NCBI GenBank assembly: GCA_035926095.1
Contig: JAVRQT010000020.1
Location: forward strand, 1-64,000
Direction of reading: 5' to 3'
Source: Elasticomyces elasticus
Lineage: Eukaryota > Ascomycota > Dothideomycetes > Mycosphaerellales > Teratosphaeriaceae
Length of the DNA stretch: 64,000 nucleotides
The translations under genes and the position numbers were made by a program. Under the pieces are notes generated by a model. The model had not been told where the DNA came from, did not search any database, and worked only from the letters and a program-made list of their open reading frames with translations. Positions 20,570-31,147 of the stretch are shown piece after piece. Within the stretch, counting starts at the first letter, position 1. Each line of letters opens with the position of its first letter.

Positions 20570-22797
20570 ATGGCTACCACCGTCCTTGTCGTATTCGCTT
20601 TCGCAGCTTTCGCAGCAGCACAAACCTGCCCAGAATCAGATGGCACAGTGTTCAGTCCTGATGCCCGCGCTCGCTTCATGATCGAGTGTGACATTGATCA
20701 CGCTGGCGGTACGTCAAGTCGCGATTCTTGCTCAATATGTCTGCTGACTGACCCCCTCCAGGCGACGTAGGCTTGCAATTTGTCGACGACTTCCGAAGCT
20801 GCATCCTCACCTGCCACCAGACGCCAGGCTGCGTCGACGTTTCGCTCTCGGGCAATGCCTGTTACCTCAAGAGGGGCGTTGGGTCACGAGTTCTTCAGCC
20901 AGGCATTTGGGGTGCCCGACTAATAACCTCGTCAACTCCGGACAACGGTACCGTCGTTCCAGCCCCGCCGCCCAGCTGCCCGGAAAGCAATGGCACGATT
21001 TTCGTTGGCAACTCCGGTGGTCGGTTCATCATTGAGTGCAACACTGTGAGTCGCCCCACGATGTTACCAGTGCGGACTGTAAGGCTGACGCTTGTTGTAG
21101 GATTATGCTTTCGGCGACTTTGCTCAATCCAAGGTCGGGTCGTTTGAAGAGTGTATCCAGATCTGCGACGCCACGCCCGACTGCATCGACGTATCGAACA
21201 CTGGCGGAGCTGGAGGTTGCTACTTGAAGAACAGTCTCGGCGAGCCGTCTTACAATGAGAATGTATGGGGGGCGCGGATGCTTGACCCACTTGAGAGCAC
21301 CACTACCTCAGCGGCAGCTCCGAGTGGCACTGAAAGCGTCGTGGATCCTACGACGGTAAAATCATCGAGGTTATCATGCCCTGGTGGCAACGGCGCTGTG
21401 TATGTTGCGAGCAGTGGGGACAACTATGTTATCGAGTGAGTCTAATAAAAAAGGAAAGCCAGCAGCCTGCTAATGCTCGTCAGATGCGACACAGACTACT
21501 CGGGTGGCAATATGGGCTCCGTCAAAGCTACCAGCTTCGAAGAGTGCATCGAATCATGCGATAGTCAATTGACTTGCGTCGATGTGTCTCTGTCTGGAGG
21601 TCAGTTGGCAGCATCCACGAAGATAGACCCCACTGACATTGAAAACAGTCGCCTGCTACCAGAAGTCCGAGCTCAATGCTTATGTTGCCTCTCCAGGCAT
21701 CTGGAATGCTAGACTCGTCACTGCCTCTGTCCCAGCCCCGCCAGACGATACGTCAGCGAGCCCGGTAGCCTCATCGAGTCCAGTAGCAGATCCCTCGACT
21801 GCACTTGCCAACATTATCTGCCCCGAAGCAAACCAGACATCCTATACGACCGCCAACGGCCAGTCGTATCTCGTGCAATGCTCGACAGATCACCGCGGCG
21901 GGAACTTGCGTATGGTGGATGTGCATACTGCCGAGTTCTGGCTTCCAGCGTGTATCGAGGCGTGTGGGGATGACAGTGCTTGCGTTGATGTCACACTCTC
22001 GGGCAGTAAGTCACCTCTCAAACTCTTATTTCCCCGCTGCTAACGATGTCCCAGGCGCATGCTACCTCAAGGACAGCAGCGAAGATGGAAACCCAGCGGA
22101 AGGCATCTCCAGTGCCCGCCTCATCAACGCCACGATCCCGAACGCTAGCCTGCCACCGGCGGACCTCTCGTCTCCGACAGCGGTTGCTGCACCACCAGCC
22201 GCACCCTTCGTCGCAGCCTTCGAGTACTACGCCTGCTACACCGACAAGATCCAGAACCGGACACTCCAGGACGGCTTCTTGTTCGCGACCAACACGAGCA
22301 GCATGACTCTGGAAGCGTGTGCGGCGTTTTGTGGGAAGTTTGAATACTTTGGGGCGGAGTGAGTACTCACTTGCATGCCATTCCGTGCCAATGCTGACTA
22401 TCCTCTCAGATATGCTCAAGAGTGCTACTGCGGAGACAGCCTCCTCGCACCAGGCGCCGAGCAGAACCCGAGTGCTTGCGACATGCCGTGCGGTGGTGAC
22501 GCTACGGAGAACTGCGGTGGAAGCGGCGCCTTGTCGGTCTACCACAACACCAACCTCACCGCACCTGCAGTGCCAAGCACCAACGTTACAGTCCCCGCAG
22601 TCCCCAGTACAACGCCGCTGGCTGTCAAGAACAGCACCTTGACGCTGAGTCGCACACTGAGCCGGAGGAGTACCGCGACCTTCAGCCGTACTGCTAGCCT
22701 GAGCCGTACGACGACCCGCAGTCGTACTTCGACCAGAAGCCGGACGTCGAGTGGGAGCCGGACTGCGGTGGGTACGGTGAGCGCGAGTGCGATATAG
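20570..22797 (+). CDS. Secreted protein with four PAN/Apple-like repeats, a WSC domain and an SRT tail
   Basis: Seven exons (20570-20708, 20762-21045, 21101-21435, 21484-21599, 21649-22005, 22055-22358, 22410-22797); six introns of 48-55 bp; 640 aa. Signal peptide MATTVLVVFAFAAFAAAQ, then four repeats of about 85-110 aa with the pattern CPE..NGT, (I/V)EC.TD..GG, F..C...C...CVDVSLSG.ACYLK and WGARL, like PAN/Apple modules. Next comes one WSC carbohydrate-binding domain (YYACYTDKIQNRTL, YAQECYCGDSL, CGGDATENCGGSGALSVYH). The last 60 residues are a Ser/Arg/Thr repeat tail (SRTLSRRSTATFSR, SRTTTRSRTSTRSRT) with no GPI signal or transmembrane helix. Introns 4 and 5 fall at the same phase-1 position before ACY in repeats 3 and 4, which supports duplication of an intron-bearing module. 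Likely binds cell-wall or host glycans; role not known. Confidence 0.85.
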
Positions 22798-23375
22798 TAA
22801 GCCAGGTTCAGGGGGTGCTGTAATGTCAGATGATGGTATATGCATGCATGCAGTTAAAAGATCGTGAGCGACGGGCGGCTAGATCAACTTTCCATAGTCT
22901 TGCGGCTATCAGTAGATCTGAAAGAGCATGTTGAATGTCTTATCGAATAGGTTGGCGTTAAACATGCTAGGAAAGAGAGTTGGGCTGCCGCACTCATGGT
23001 CCCCTACCGAGACGTGCTCTCCATACTTGACAATGCCGTTCTCTCTCCCAGGTCCAGATCATAGGGACGTAGTCCGGGTCTATTCAATGGCGGCGACCGC
23101 CCAACCAGTGAGGTCGTGATGCAAGCGGTGAGACTGTGGTCAGCGCATGGCATTGCCTTTCGTTGTGGTGTTTTATGTATATTAAATGTGCAATGATGCT
23201 CTTACACTTCAACAATTATCTGTACTCGAATGATGTTCAATTTTCTTGATTTGGAAAGCACAGCTCTTAGTAATCACGCCCCATGACTCGAACAATTTCG
23301 GCCCCCAACTTTCACATTCAACCTCGAAGTCCAATCTTCTCCTGCTATCACCTCTCACAACCATCAACATCCGTC
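22798..23375. other. Intergenic
   Basis: About 580 bp. Contains ggtcgtgatgc at about 23113, resembling the start of the dispersed short repeat. An in-frame ATG at 23283 precedes the SF3A1 start but lies in poor context. Confidence 0.45.
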
Positions 23376-24990
23376 ATGGCCGTCGACACCACCTCCGTAC
23401 TCGACTCGCTCACGCCGCCTGAGGGTGTGATCTTGCCGCCAAAAAACGTCCGCGATGTAGTCGAGAAGACCGCCGGCTACGTAGCCCGCAATGGCGCGCA
23501 ATTCGAGGACAAAATGAAAACGCAACACAACAAAGACTCCAAACTCGCTTTCCTCTACCCCGAAGATGCCTACGGTCCATACTACCAATGGCGCTTGACA
23601 GAGATCCGCGCGGGTCGCGGGAACCAGATCAGCGCTGGTCGCGAGAACGAGACTCCTGCGAAGGGAGGAGAGACAGGTGTTAGTGGTAAAGGCAAAGTGA
23701 GGGTTGAGCCGGATAAACCTGAGGATTGGAGGTTTTCGGCGCGGATGCCGAATATCAGTTCTACGGATCTTGAAATTGTGAAGTTGACTGCGCTGTTCGC
23801 GGCTAAGAATGGGCGGAATTGGATTACAGCCCTTTCGCAGCGAGAAGCCGGCAACTACCAATTCGATTTCTTGCGCCCGCAACACTCACTGTACAACTTC
23901 TTCTCCCGACTCATAGACCAGTACACCGAGCTGCTACTCCCACCCTCGCATCCCTCGACCACGGCGCGCACGACGGAGCTAGAGGCGAATGTGGCGAATA
24001 GGTTCCGCGTCCTGGAGCGCGCACGGAAGAGAGCTGAGTGGGTCAAGTTTCAGGAGGTGCAGAAGGAACGCGAAGTGGAGGAGACGGAGAAAGAGAAAGT
24101 GGCCTATGCGCAGATTGACTGGCACGATTTCGTTGTTGTCGAGACTGTGGTGTTTGACGAGAGAGATGAGGGCGCGGAGTTGCCTGCGCCAACTACGAAG
24201 AATGATTTGATGAGTGCTAGTTTGGAGCAAAAGGTCAGTCGTGCGTTTGAAGCGAGGTTGACGACGTGTTTGCTAATATTGTGGATGATATGTCTAGGCA
24301 GCAATGTCCATTGCACCGTCCCGCAGGATCGAAGAAGCAATGCCTACTTTCGAAGATTACAACCAGTTCTACGGCGCCCAACAACCTCAACAACCACAGC
24401 AACAAATGCCTCCGCCTCAGCAACCTCAATACCAGCCTACGCCACCGCAACCGCAACCCACCTGGCAGCCTCCACCCGGCGCAGACGACGATCTCGGTCG
24501 TATGGCCGAAGTACGTGCAGACCGCGAACGTGCCCGCGCCGCCCAAGAAGCTGCCCGCACAGCTCCCAATGCTGCGAACGTCCGTGTCCGCGATGGCTAT
24601 GTCCCGAGGACCCAGGCAAGGAAGGGTGCACTACCTGCTAATCACAGCATTTGTCCGAATTGCCAGCAGCCTATTCATAATGATGAGATTGCTCAGCACA
24701 TGAAGATCGAGATGCTCGACCCTCAATGGCGCGAACAGAGCAAGATCAACCAACACCGCTCTTCGACTACGAATTTGAGTACGCAGAGTGTGGCGGAGAA
24801 TCTGAAGAGGTTGGCTAGTCAGAGGAGTGATGTCTTTGATCCTGTTACGGGACAAAGTGTTGATGAGGCGGAGTTGGCGAGGCGGGCGGCCGTGCAGCAG
24901 GGCCAGAACGGAGTAGGCGACGGGCAAGGCCCGCCAACGCGGGATGTGCAGGAGCAGATTCGGGGGCTGCATCAGAGGTACAAGGGATGA
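23376..24990 (+). CDS. PRP21: Splicing factor 3A subunit 1 (Prp21/SF3A1)
   Basis: U2 snRNP SF3a component needed for branch-site recognition in the nucleus. Two exons (23376-24233, 24298-24990) with a 64-bp phase-0 intron containing gctaat; 516 aa. SURP 1 spans about residues 23-78 (VEKTAGYVARNGAQFEDKMK, FLYPEDAYGPYYQWRL) and SURP 2 about 128-190 (ALFAAKNGRNWITALSQREA, FDFLRPQHSLYNFFSRLIDQ). A Prp21-type region follows (KVAYAQIDWHDFVVVETVVF, EEAMPTFEDYNQFYG), then a Gln/Pro-rich segment, CPNCQQPIHNDEIAQHMKIE (a zinc-finger-like pair) and DVFDPVTGQSVDEAEL near the end. There is no C-terminal ubiquitin-like domain, as in other fungi. The ATG at 23376 has a better context than the in-frame ATG at 23283. 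Confidence 0.93.
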
Positions 24991-26010
24991 GTGAAGTGTT
25001 TGTGAAGTGGACGAAGATGAGTGCTAAGCCGAAGGTATGACACGTGTAAGATGCGAGCGATGGAATGAGTGAGCAAGTGTGCGCCACCGCTGGCGAGACA
25101 GGTGCTTGGCGACTGAGCCGCGACTTGAGATGTGCTGGATGCTCTTTTGCGCGGTAAGGCGATACTGCCATCACTTCGAGGCGAAGCAAGACTGTAGCTA
25201 ACTTCTTCGTGCCAGCCTGAGATTGTGTACCGGCCAATCACCTTGGCCAGAAGTACAGCAGTATGAACGCTATGCGCCAGACACTGCGCCCTTACCCGAG
25301 CTTTCCCTCCTCTGACACCCCTTTTATCCCTTCTTTGGCAGCACAGATGCATGAAAGAATGATGAGAAGCCTCCTCAGTATACGTACCACTCCTCCCCAT
25401 GAGCGGAACCAGACGTTTGTCATTGGAGGCAGATTGACCTTGTTTACCGAGAGTCTGATTGCGCGAGCATACGAGGGAGCCTCAAGGGGTGACCGGGCAC
25501 TGCATCTGCATCAATGCGTATACGTGCTGGGCTTTGCGGGTTGGATACATTATTTGCTGACTCTGCTGACTGGTTCGACACCTCTGGCCTTCATGCGCCC
25601 TGTCGTGTCATGACCTGGTGTTCCGATCTCGATTGCTGGACGTTGAAGACTGCTTTTTGCTTCCCGCGAGAGCCATTTCGTGCAAGAGCCTCATCGCTGA
25701 CCGCACGATCATCGCACCCTTCTTGAGCTTATGGGACTGCTATAAGGTTACTGCAGTGCTTTCATATCCATACTCAATGTATGGCGCAAGTGTTTCTTCG
25801 CTCCGCACGTGAGCATAACCCAAATGCTGTTGTTGAAAAGATGTTTCACAACGCCGGCCAGTAAAACGTTGTGGTAAGATATACACTTCGCACACACCTG
25901 AAAGAATATAAATTCGCTGCAGTTTTCTCCCTTGATCTTCAACTTTGCACTTACTACTGTTCTATACCGCCTCACACATACAGCGCAAGACGATCACATT
26001 ATCAGCCACC
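24991..26010. other. Intergenic
   Basis: About 1 kb. Only overlapping spurious ORFs were seen. The last 100 bp is the leader of the next gene, ending in a perfect CACC before ATG 26011. Confidence 0.5.
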
Positions 26011-27051
26011 ATGACAACCATTCAAGCACTAGTACCAAGTACAGGTATGGACGACATGGAGATCTCACCCGTACAACCAACCGCCGAGCAGTCACACCCT
26101 CTGTCCCAGTGCTCATCCCAATCATGCGACATGCTTCCCTCCGCCAAACCAAAGCGCCACAGCGGTCCCACGAAACCACTGAAATGGTACCACTTCTCCT
26201 ACCCTACCTCCTTCCTCGACGTCGTCCAAGACTGGAAGCTCCGCCGCCAGCAGAAGAAGATCGCCGCTTCCACAAAAGAGCACTTCAAGGATTTCGATCA
26301 GTCACCGGATTCTCAGACACCCGACCAGAAGTCTCCGGCACCGCAGACGCCAGAACGTCAGTCTTCGGTTGCTTTTGCGCCTCTGCCTACACGAGATAAT
26401 GGGTACGATACTCCTCCTGTCGCTGGCCGGGAGAAGCTGAAGCCACTCGATATGGCTGTCATCACGCCTAGGGCAATCAACAAGAGTCCGACAACTTTGG
26501 TGAACACCATTTTGCTGTCGCCGCTGGAACAGCAGATGGCGTCGGAGACGAAAAGTTTTGCGGCTTTGGGCTCTGTGAGCAGGACTTCCCACATGTCGAC
26601 GGGAGAGCTGGTGGCACCGATCTCCACGCATGGACCCAAGATGCCTGAAGTCCCTAAGATGCAAGCGAAGGCAATCTACGGGCCGTGCGCGGCTCTGAGC
26701 TCTGCGGGCCAGACGCCTCGGGTGCAGGTGGAAGTGCGAAAGGCGTCAATCTTGACGGATGAGCCCAAGATCCCTGAAGTTCCTAAGATTCAAACGAAGA
26801 CAATCTACGTGCCGTGCGCGGCTCTGGGCTCTGCGAGCAAGACTTCTCCTATGTCGACGGGAGTGCCGATGGCACCGATCTTGACCCTCCGAAGGACGTC
26901 TAAGATTTCTGAAGTTCCCAAGGTGCAGTCGAAGACAATTTACGGGGCTTTGGGCTCTGTGAGCAACACGCCTCGTGTGCAGGTGGAAGTGCGGAAGCCG
27001 TCAGCCTTGACGGATGGGCCCAAGATCCCTGGCTTCCCAAGATGCAGTTGA
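26011..27051 (+). CDS. Hypothetical protein with four 42-43-residue repeats, probably frameshifted at its end
   Basis: Single exon, 346 aa, from ATG 26011 in ideal context (GCCACCATGA). The N-terminal half is Pro/Ser-rich and basic (LKWYHFSYPTSFLDVVQDWK, RRQQKK) without a signal peptide or membrane segment. Residues from about 185 form four repeats starting at nt 26563, 26692, 26821 and 26947 (spacing 129, 129, 126 bp). They alternate between an A type (LGSVSRTSHMSTG, API) and a B type (TPRVQVEVRKAS, LTDEPKIPEVPK), so the array is (A-B) twice. In unit 4 the frame reads PKIPGFPRCS and stops, but adding one nucleotide at about 27031 restores PKMQ and leads into 42 more codons ending at 27161. 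No family recognised. Confidence 0.65.
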   Translation: MTTIQALVPSTGMDDMEISPVQPTAEQSHPLSQCSSQSCDMLPSAKPKRHSGPTKPLKWYHFSYPTSFLDVVQDWKLRRQQKKIAASTKEHFKDFDQSPDSQTPDQKSPAPQTPERQSSVAFAPLPTRDNGYDTPPVAGREKLKPLDMAVITPRAINKSPTTLVNTILLSPLEQQMASETKSFAALGSVSRTSHMSTGELVAPISTHGPKMPEVPKMQAKAIYGPCAALSSAGQTPRVQVEVRKASILTDEPKIPEVPKIQTKTIYVPCAALGSASKTSPMSTGVPMAPILTLRRTSKISEVPKVQSKTIYGALGSVSNTPRVQVEVRKPSALTDGPKIPGFPRCS

Positions 27052-27426
27052 TTCGGAAGACACCGTGCGACTGCGAAAATTGCGAGCAGATGTCTGCTAT
27101 TTTTGCGAGCAGGTGCCGGAGGGACTTGGAGGAATTCTTCCTGTTACTAGGTAGAGATTGACACATACTCTGTCTCTAGACTCATCTATCCATCTCTGTT
27201 ACTGCTTCCCGGTACATCCGACCTCCCAACTTTACCTGCCATATCACAACCAGTCTTGTTCAGAAAATGCCGCTATGCTTTCGATGGGTGTGGATGCGAT
27301 GATTGTGGCGGTCGTTCTTGGCAGTGCTGCATCCTTCTTTCGCGAGGTTTTGATAAGTTACATATCCACGACAGAGATAACCACCGACTCCTGCTTGATC
27401 CCTCACCGCAAAGGAGCAAACACATC

Positions 27427-27879
27427 ATGTCCGCATCCACTCCCCGCGTACACATCTTCAACCCGGACGGCCACCCATCAGCTGTGCCATCTTACTCCCA
27501 CGTCAGCGTGGTCCAGCTCTCAGCGACTTCCAAGCTCGTCTCCTTTGCCGGACAAACATACCTGCCTTCTGAAGCCTCATCATCCTCAGAGTCTACACCC
27601 CTAGGTGAACAGGTCCGCCTGGCACTCGCGAATGTAGACACGTGCATGGCCGCCGCTGGCTGCACAAAGAAGAATATCGTCTCGAACCGCCAGTATGTGG
27701 TCCGGATGATGGAGTTATCTGAACAGGAGTTCGACGACCGCGAGAATGAGTTTGTCAAGTGGTGGAAGTCTACTGAAGGTGATAGCTTACCGCCACCCGA
27801 TACTTTGATTGGGGTGCACAGCTTGGCGAGGAAGGACATCTTGTACGAGTGCGAGATTACTTGTATTGTCCAGACCTGA
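27427..27879 (+). CDS. RidA (YjgF/YER057c/UK114) family protein
   Basis: 150 aa, single exon. The fold family removes reactive enamine/imine intermediates made by PLP enzymes. Features: VSVVQLSATSKLVSFAGQTY near residues 28-47 (edge strand and 'G' turn), EQVRLALANVDTCMAAAGCT, the QYVVRMMELSEQEF strand, and PPPDTLIGVHSLARKDILYE followed by CEITCIV at the end, the usual C-terminal signature. Somewhat longer than the bacterial 130 aa because of a Ser-rich insert (SEASSSSESTPLG). The ATG at 27427 is chosen since the in-frame extension upstream is unlike the family and has poor context. Confidence 0.85.
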   Translation: MSASTPRVHIFNPDGHPSAVPSYSHVSVVQLSATSKLVSFAGQTYLPSEASSSSESTPLGEQVRLALANVDTCMAAAGCTKKNIVSNRQYVVRMMELSEQEFDDRENEFVKWWKSTEGDSLPPPDTLIGVHSLARKDILYECEITCIVQT

Positions 27880-28012
27880 ATCGGTGCAAGAAATGGTGGG
27901 GATGGAGGTTCTCTGTTGACGCTGAAATGCTTCAACGCTGCAAGGGTATCTAACAAGGTCGCTCGAACGCTTTCAAATCACAGCTGTACACTCAGGCACA
28001 ACGGAGAATGCA

Positions 28013-30710
28013 TCAAGCATTCGCTGCCCTCTTCAACCCTTCATCTTCAGCACCATGCATACCTTTACCAGCATTATGTCGACTCTCCACGCCCTGACCT
28101 TGCTTCGCATCCCCCTCAACCCCCTCCCTCTCCTCCGTCTTCTGCTGCCGCGATCGTCCCTTGACCTCACTGAGACGTATCGGAGGCGTCCGCTTATACC
28201 CCTTCCTCTGCCGATTCAACTCCCTCTCCAACACCGCAGACAGCTTCTCGAGAATCCACTCCGTCTCGGATTTACTCCCCATCAAAGGACTTTTATTCGA
28301 CAACCAAGACCAGCTCAGTAAATCCATCGTCGTAAGCCGTCTCGACTGCCCCTTCCTCCGCTCAGGGTGACGTCCCAATCGCTTCGTAGAATGCTTCTCC
28401 TTCCACTCCGCCAGCTCCGTTCGTCTGCCTACCACGCCATCCGTCTGCGCAGTATCCGCCGCATCCTCGTCGTCATGCATCGTAGCGTTAACTGCCAACT
28501 GCTTAACGTCCCTCCCATCATTATACGAGATCTTACCATCAGCATCCACAGTCCCGTCCCCCGCAGTCACAGTCCTATCACTCTCCCGACTAGGCGCCAT
28601 CTGCAACGCCTCCGGCACCAAAGTATCGGGTTGTTTCTGCCCCGGAAAATCCTCAGGATCATCCTCACTCCCCATAAGTTTAAGATAGTACTCCCACTCA
28701 CTCCACTCATACTTCTTCGGCGGCGCGGCCCTAAGATCCTTCTGCAAATTCCTACACTCCCTCGCCAAAACATAGTGATAAAACTGCACGTCCCGATCCA
28801 ACTCGTCACCCACACTATCCTCGCGAGTCGATCTGTTCCAGTCGTCTTCCTCGATGTGCGTGTTCAGACGCTGCGCCTCGTGATCGAGCATCATGGCGGT
28901 GTGCTTGTCGGTATTCATGCGCGGTGCGTGGGGTATGGTGTGGTCTTTGGGAATGTCGCCGAAGATGCCCGGGAAGCTAAACCGTTGCATGCTTTCCTGC
29001 GCCCAGTTTGTGAGGCTGCCAAGGACAGCTTTCACGCCTGCGCGGAAGCCTACGATCAGTCAGCTAGTGTTGGAAAAGTTAACGATCGGAGCTTGCCTAT
29101 GAGACAATCTGATCGAAGCGACTAGAGACAGCACACGCAAATCAAATGTCCGATGTACTTGTGTTGCAAGCTGGGTAGACACAGTGGTCTGCTTACCTTG
29201 CTCTCCAGGCAAAACAGTAATCTCTCCAATCAAGAGCGTAAGGTCAGAAAAGCCCTTCACAATCGTGTCGCCCATGTTAGAAATGAGGATCGTCAAGCTC
29301 GGAACTGCAAGGAGAGACCACAGCACGAAGAAAGCGCGGCCAGCGTTGGACTTCGGGTTGCGATCTACACAATAACCAAGTCAGCAGGGCAACGGCTTGC
29401 CGACAAGATATGTCCTCTGGGCACTCACCTCCATAGCCGATCGTAAGCAAGCAGACGTACGTAAAGTACACAGCATCAAAGTACGTCCAATCCTGATTCT
29501 TCTCAGCAACCATAAAGATAGCCGCGCCCACGAACCACAAAAACAACGCGAACGTCAACGACGTAAGCAACGCCATATTCCTCCTCTCGTTCTCCGCCGT
29601 CTCCTGAACCCTGCGCATGACTTTGAATTCTTCCTCTCGGCGTTGCGCAGGCGAAAGCGAAGGGTCAGTGCTGAAATCCGCTTTAGCAAAGTAACTGATC
29701 CGAATCGTCTGCTTCCGATCATCCACATTATGAATCGCGTGATGGCGCCTCTTCTCCGTGATCCTCGCTCCCAGCTTCTCCTTCCCGCGGTCGAGCACAA
29801 GAGAACGGATAGAGCCAACCACCAAACCGACCATCAGGATACCACCCAACGCGAACGGGATGAGCAGGCCTCGGCCCAGGTCTGTGGAGGGGGAATAGTC
29901 GCCTAGTCCGACGGTGAGTAAGGTGACGTTAGCCCAGTACACAGCGACGGTGTAATTCCAGTTCTCGATTCTGCTGAACACCAAGGCGCCGAGGAGGATG
30001 TAGGCGATGAACATCATAGTCTGTAACATCAATGTACGTTGCGAGTTCGTAAGCCGGAAGTCTCTCTCATAGTGGCCTTTGATAGCTCCGTAGACGGTAA
30101 AGCACATCATGGAGCCGATAGTGATGTAGATCCCAGCAGCGAAAATGGCATAGTAAAAAGCCTCCGTCAAAGCATGACTGGGACCCGGAGCGTTTGGGCC
30201 CGTAAGCCAGTAAGTCGGCGACGCCGTCAAAGCGACCATATCGACTATAAGCAGTATCCCCGCCATCAAGAACCCCACGATCGTAATCGGTTGCGCGACA
30301 GAGAACTTGACTCTCCGGGCCATATTCAACAACAACGTCGCGTTCCCCATCAGCGCACACGCAAGACTAATAGTATTGATAGCAAGTAACCACGGCGGAT
30401 CCGGAATCATAACTCCATGCTCCTCCGTACCCTCAGGCGGGATATAGACTCTCCAGTAATTCGCCAAAGCGCAAATACTGAAGCCGTTGGCCATGGGACC
30501 GAAAGTGCCGGCGATGAGGGGACATGCTGTGCTCGCGAACCACCAATGCGAGGGTTCGCGGTAGTCCTCCTCTTCCTCTTGCTCTTCTTCGGCTTCCTCT
30601 TCGCGCTCGGGATTGCCGGGTGAGTTTTCGATGTCGGCGTTGTTGGCGTTGTGGAGGTCTTTGGATGCGGTTTTGACGGCTGCGTCGATGCCGGGGTCGA
30701 TGGTGGACAT
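28013..30710 (-). CDS. TOK1: TOK1-type outward-rectifier potassium channel
   Basis: Three exons (30710-29429, 29364-29197, 29049-28013) with introns of 64 and 147 bp; 828 aa. Plasma-membrane K+ channel with two pore domains and about eight transmembrane segments. An acidic N-terminal tail (EEEAEEEQEEEEDY) precedes several hydrophobic helices. The first selectivity filter is TVGLGDYSP; the second is TIGYGD, whose final Asp codon is split by intron 1 (exon 1 ends TIGYG plus one base). Exon 2 encodes the helix after pore 2 (VLWSLLAVPSLTILISNMGD). Exon 3 is a long polar C-terminal domain with a WSEWEYYLKLMGSE motif and basic/acidic runs. Read in other frames, exon 3 gives long antisense ORFs that are shadows. 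Confidence 0.92.
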
Positions 30711-31147
30711 GTTGATCGGTATATGCTAAGATGAAGCTACGCGAACTCTATCAGGATCGTAGGTATGAGCAGCTCGCGAGCTGCGTCTTAGGTCGGCGGA
30801 GGTTTCGTAGGATGAGGTTGTGGACTTGAATTGTCCAGATGAGAGTCGCTAAGCATGACCTAGGAAGTTGTGAGTGTTAGGAAGGGACGGAGGTGGTTGT
30901 TATCGAGGTCTTGCTTGTGATTCCTGGATCTCGACCATGCCTTGGCAGGGAAATAAGCAATGACGTGTGAACCTTGCGAGCTTAAAACAACATAGCGCCA
31001 CCAGAATGAGCAGCAGAGAATATTTACAAACGAGTCAGAAAAGTTGATGCATATACCATAATGTTCGCTGCTATCATACTTGTACTCATGCCTCGCTCCT
31101 CACCTCAACGCTAATCATACAACCTCATAATCCCTTCCCACCTCCGC
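30711..31147. other. Intergenic
   Basis: About 440 bp between the channel start and the 3' end of the mannosyltransferase gene. Nothing recognised. Confidence 0.5.

Noticed and set aside
22018..22845. 275-codon minus-strand ORF
   Set aside because: Antisense of the PAN/WSC gene, whose seven exons join in phase.
28367..29125. 252-codon plus-strand ORF opposite the TOK channel tail
   Set aside because: Shadow of exon 3 of the channel; Arg/Ile/Leu-rich composition is typical of an antisense frame.
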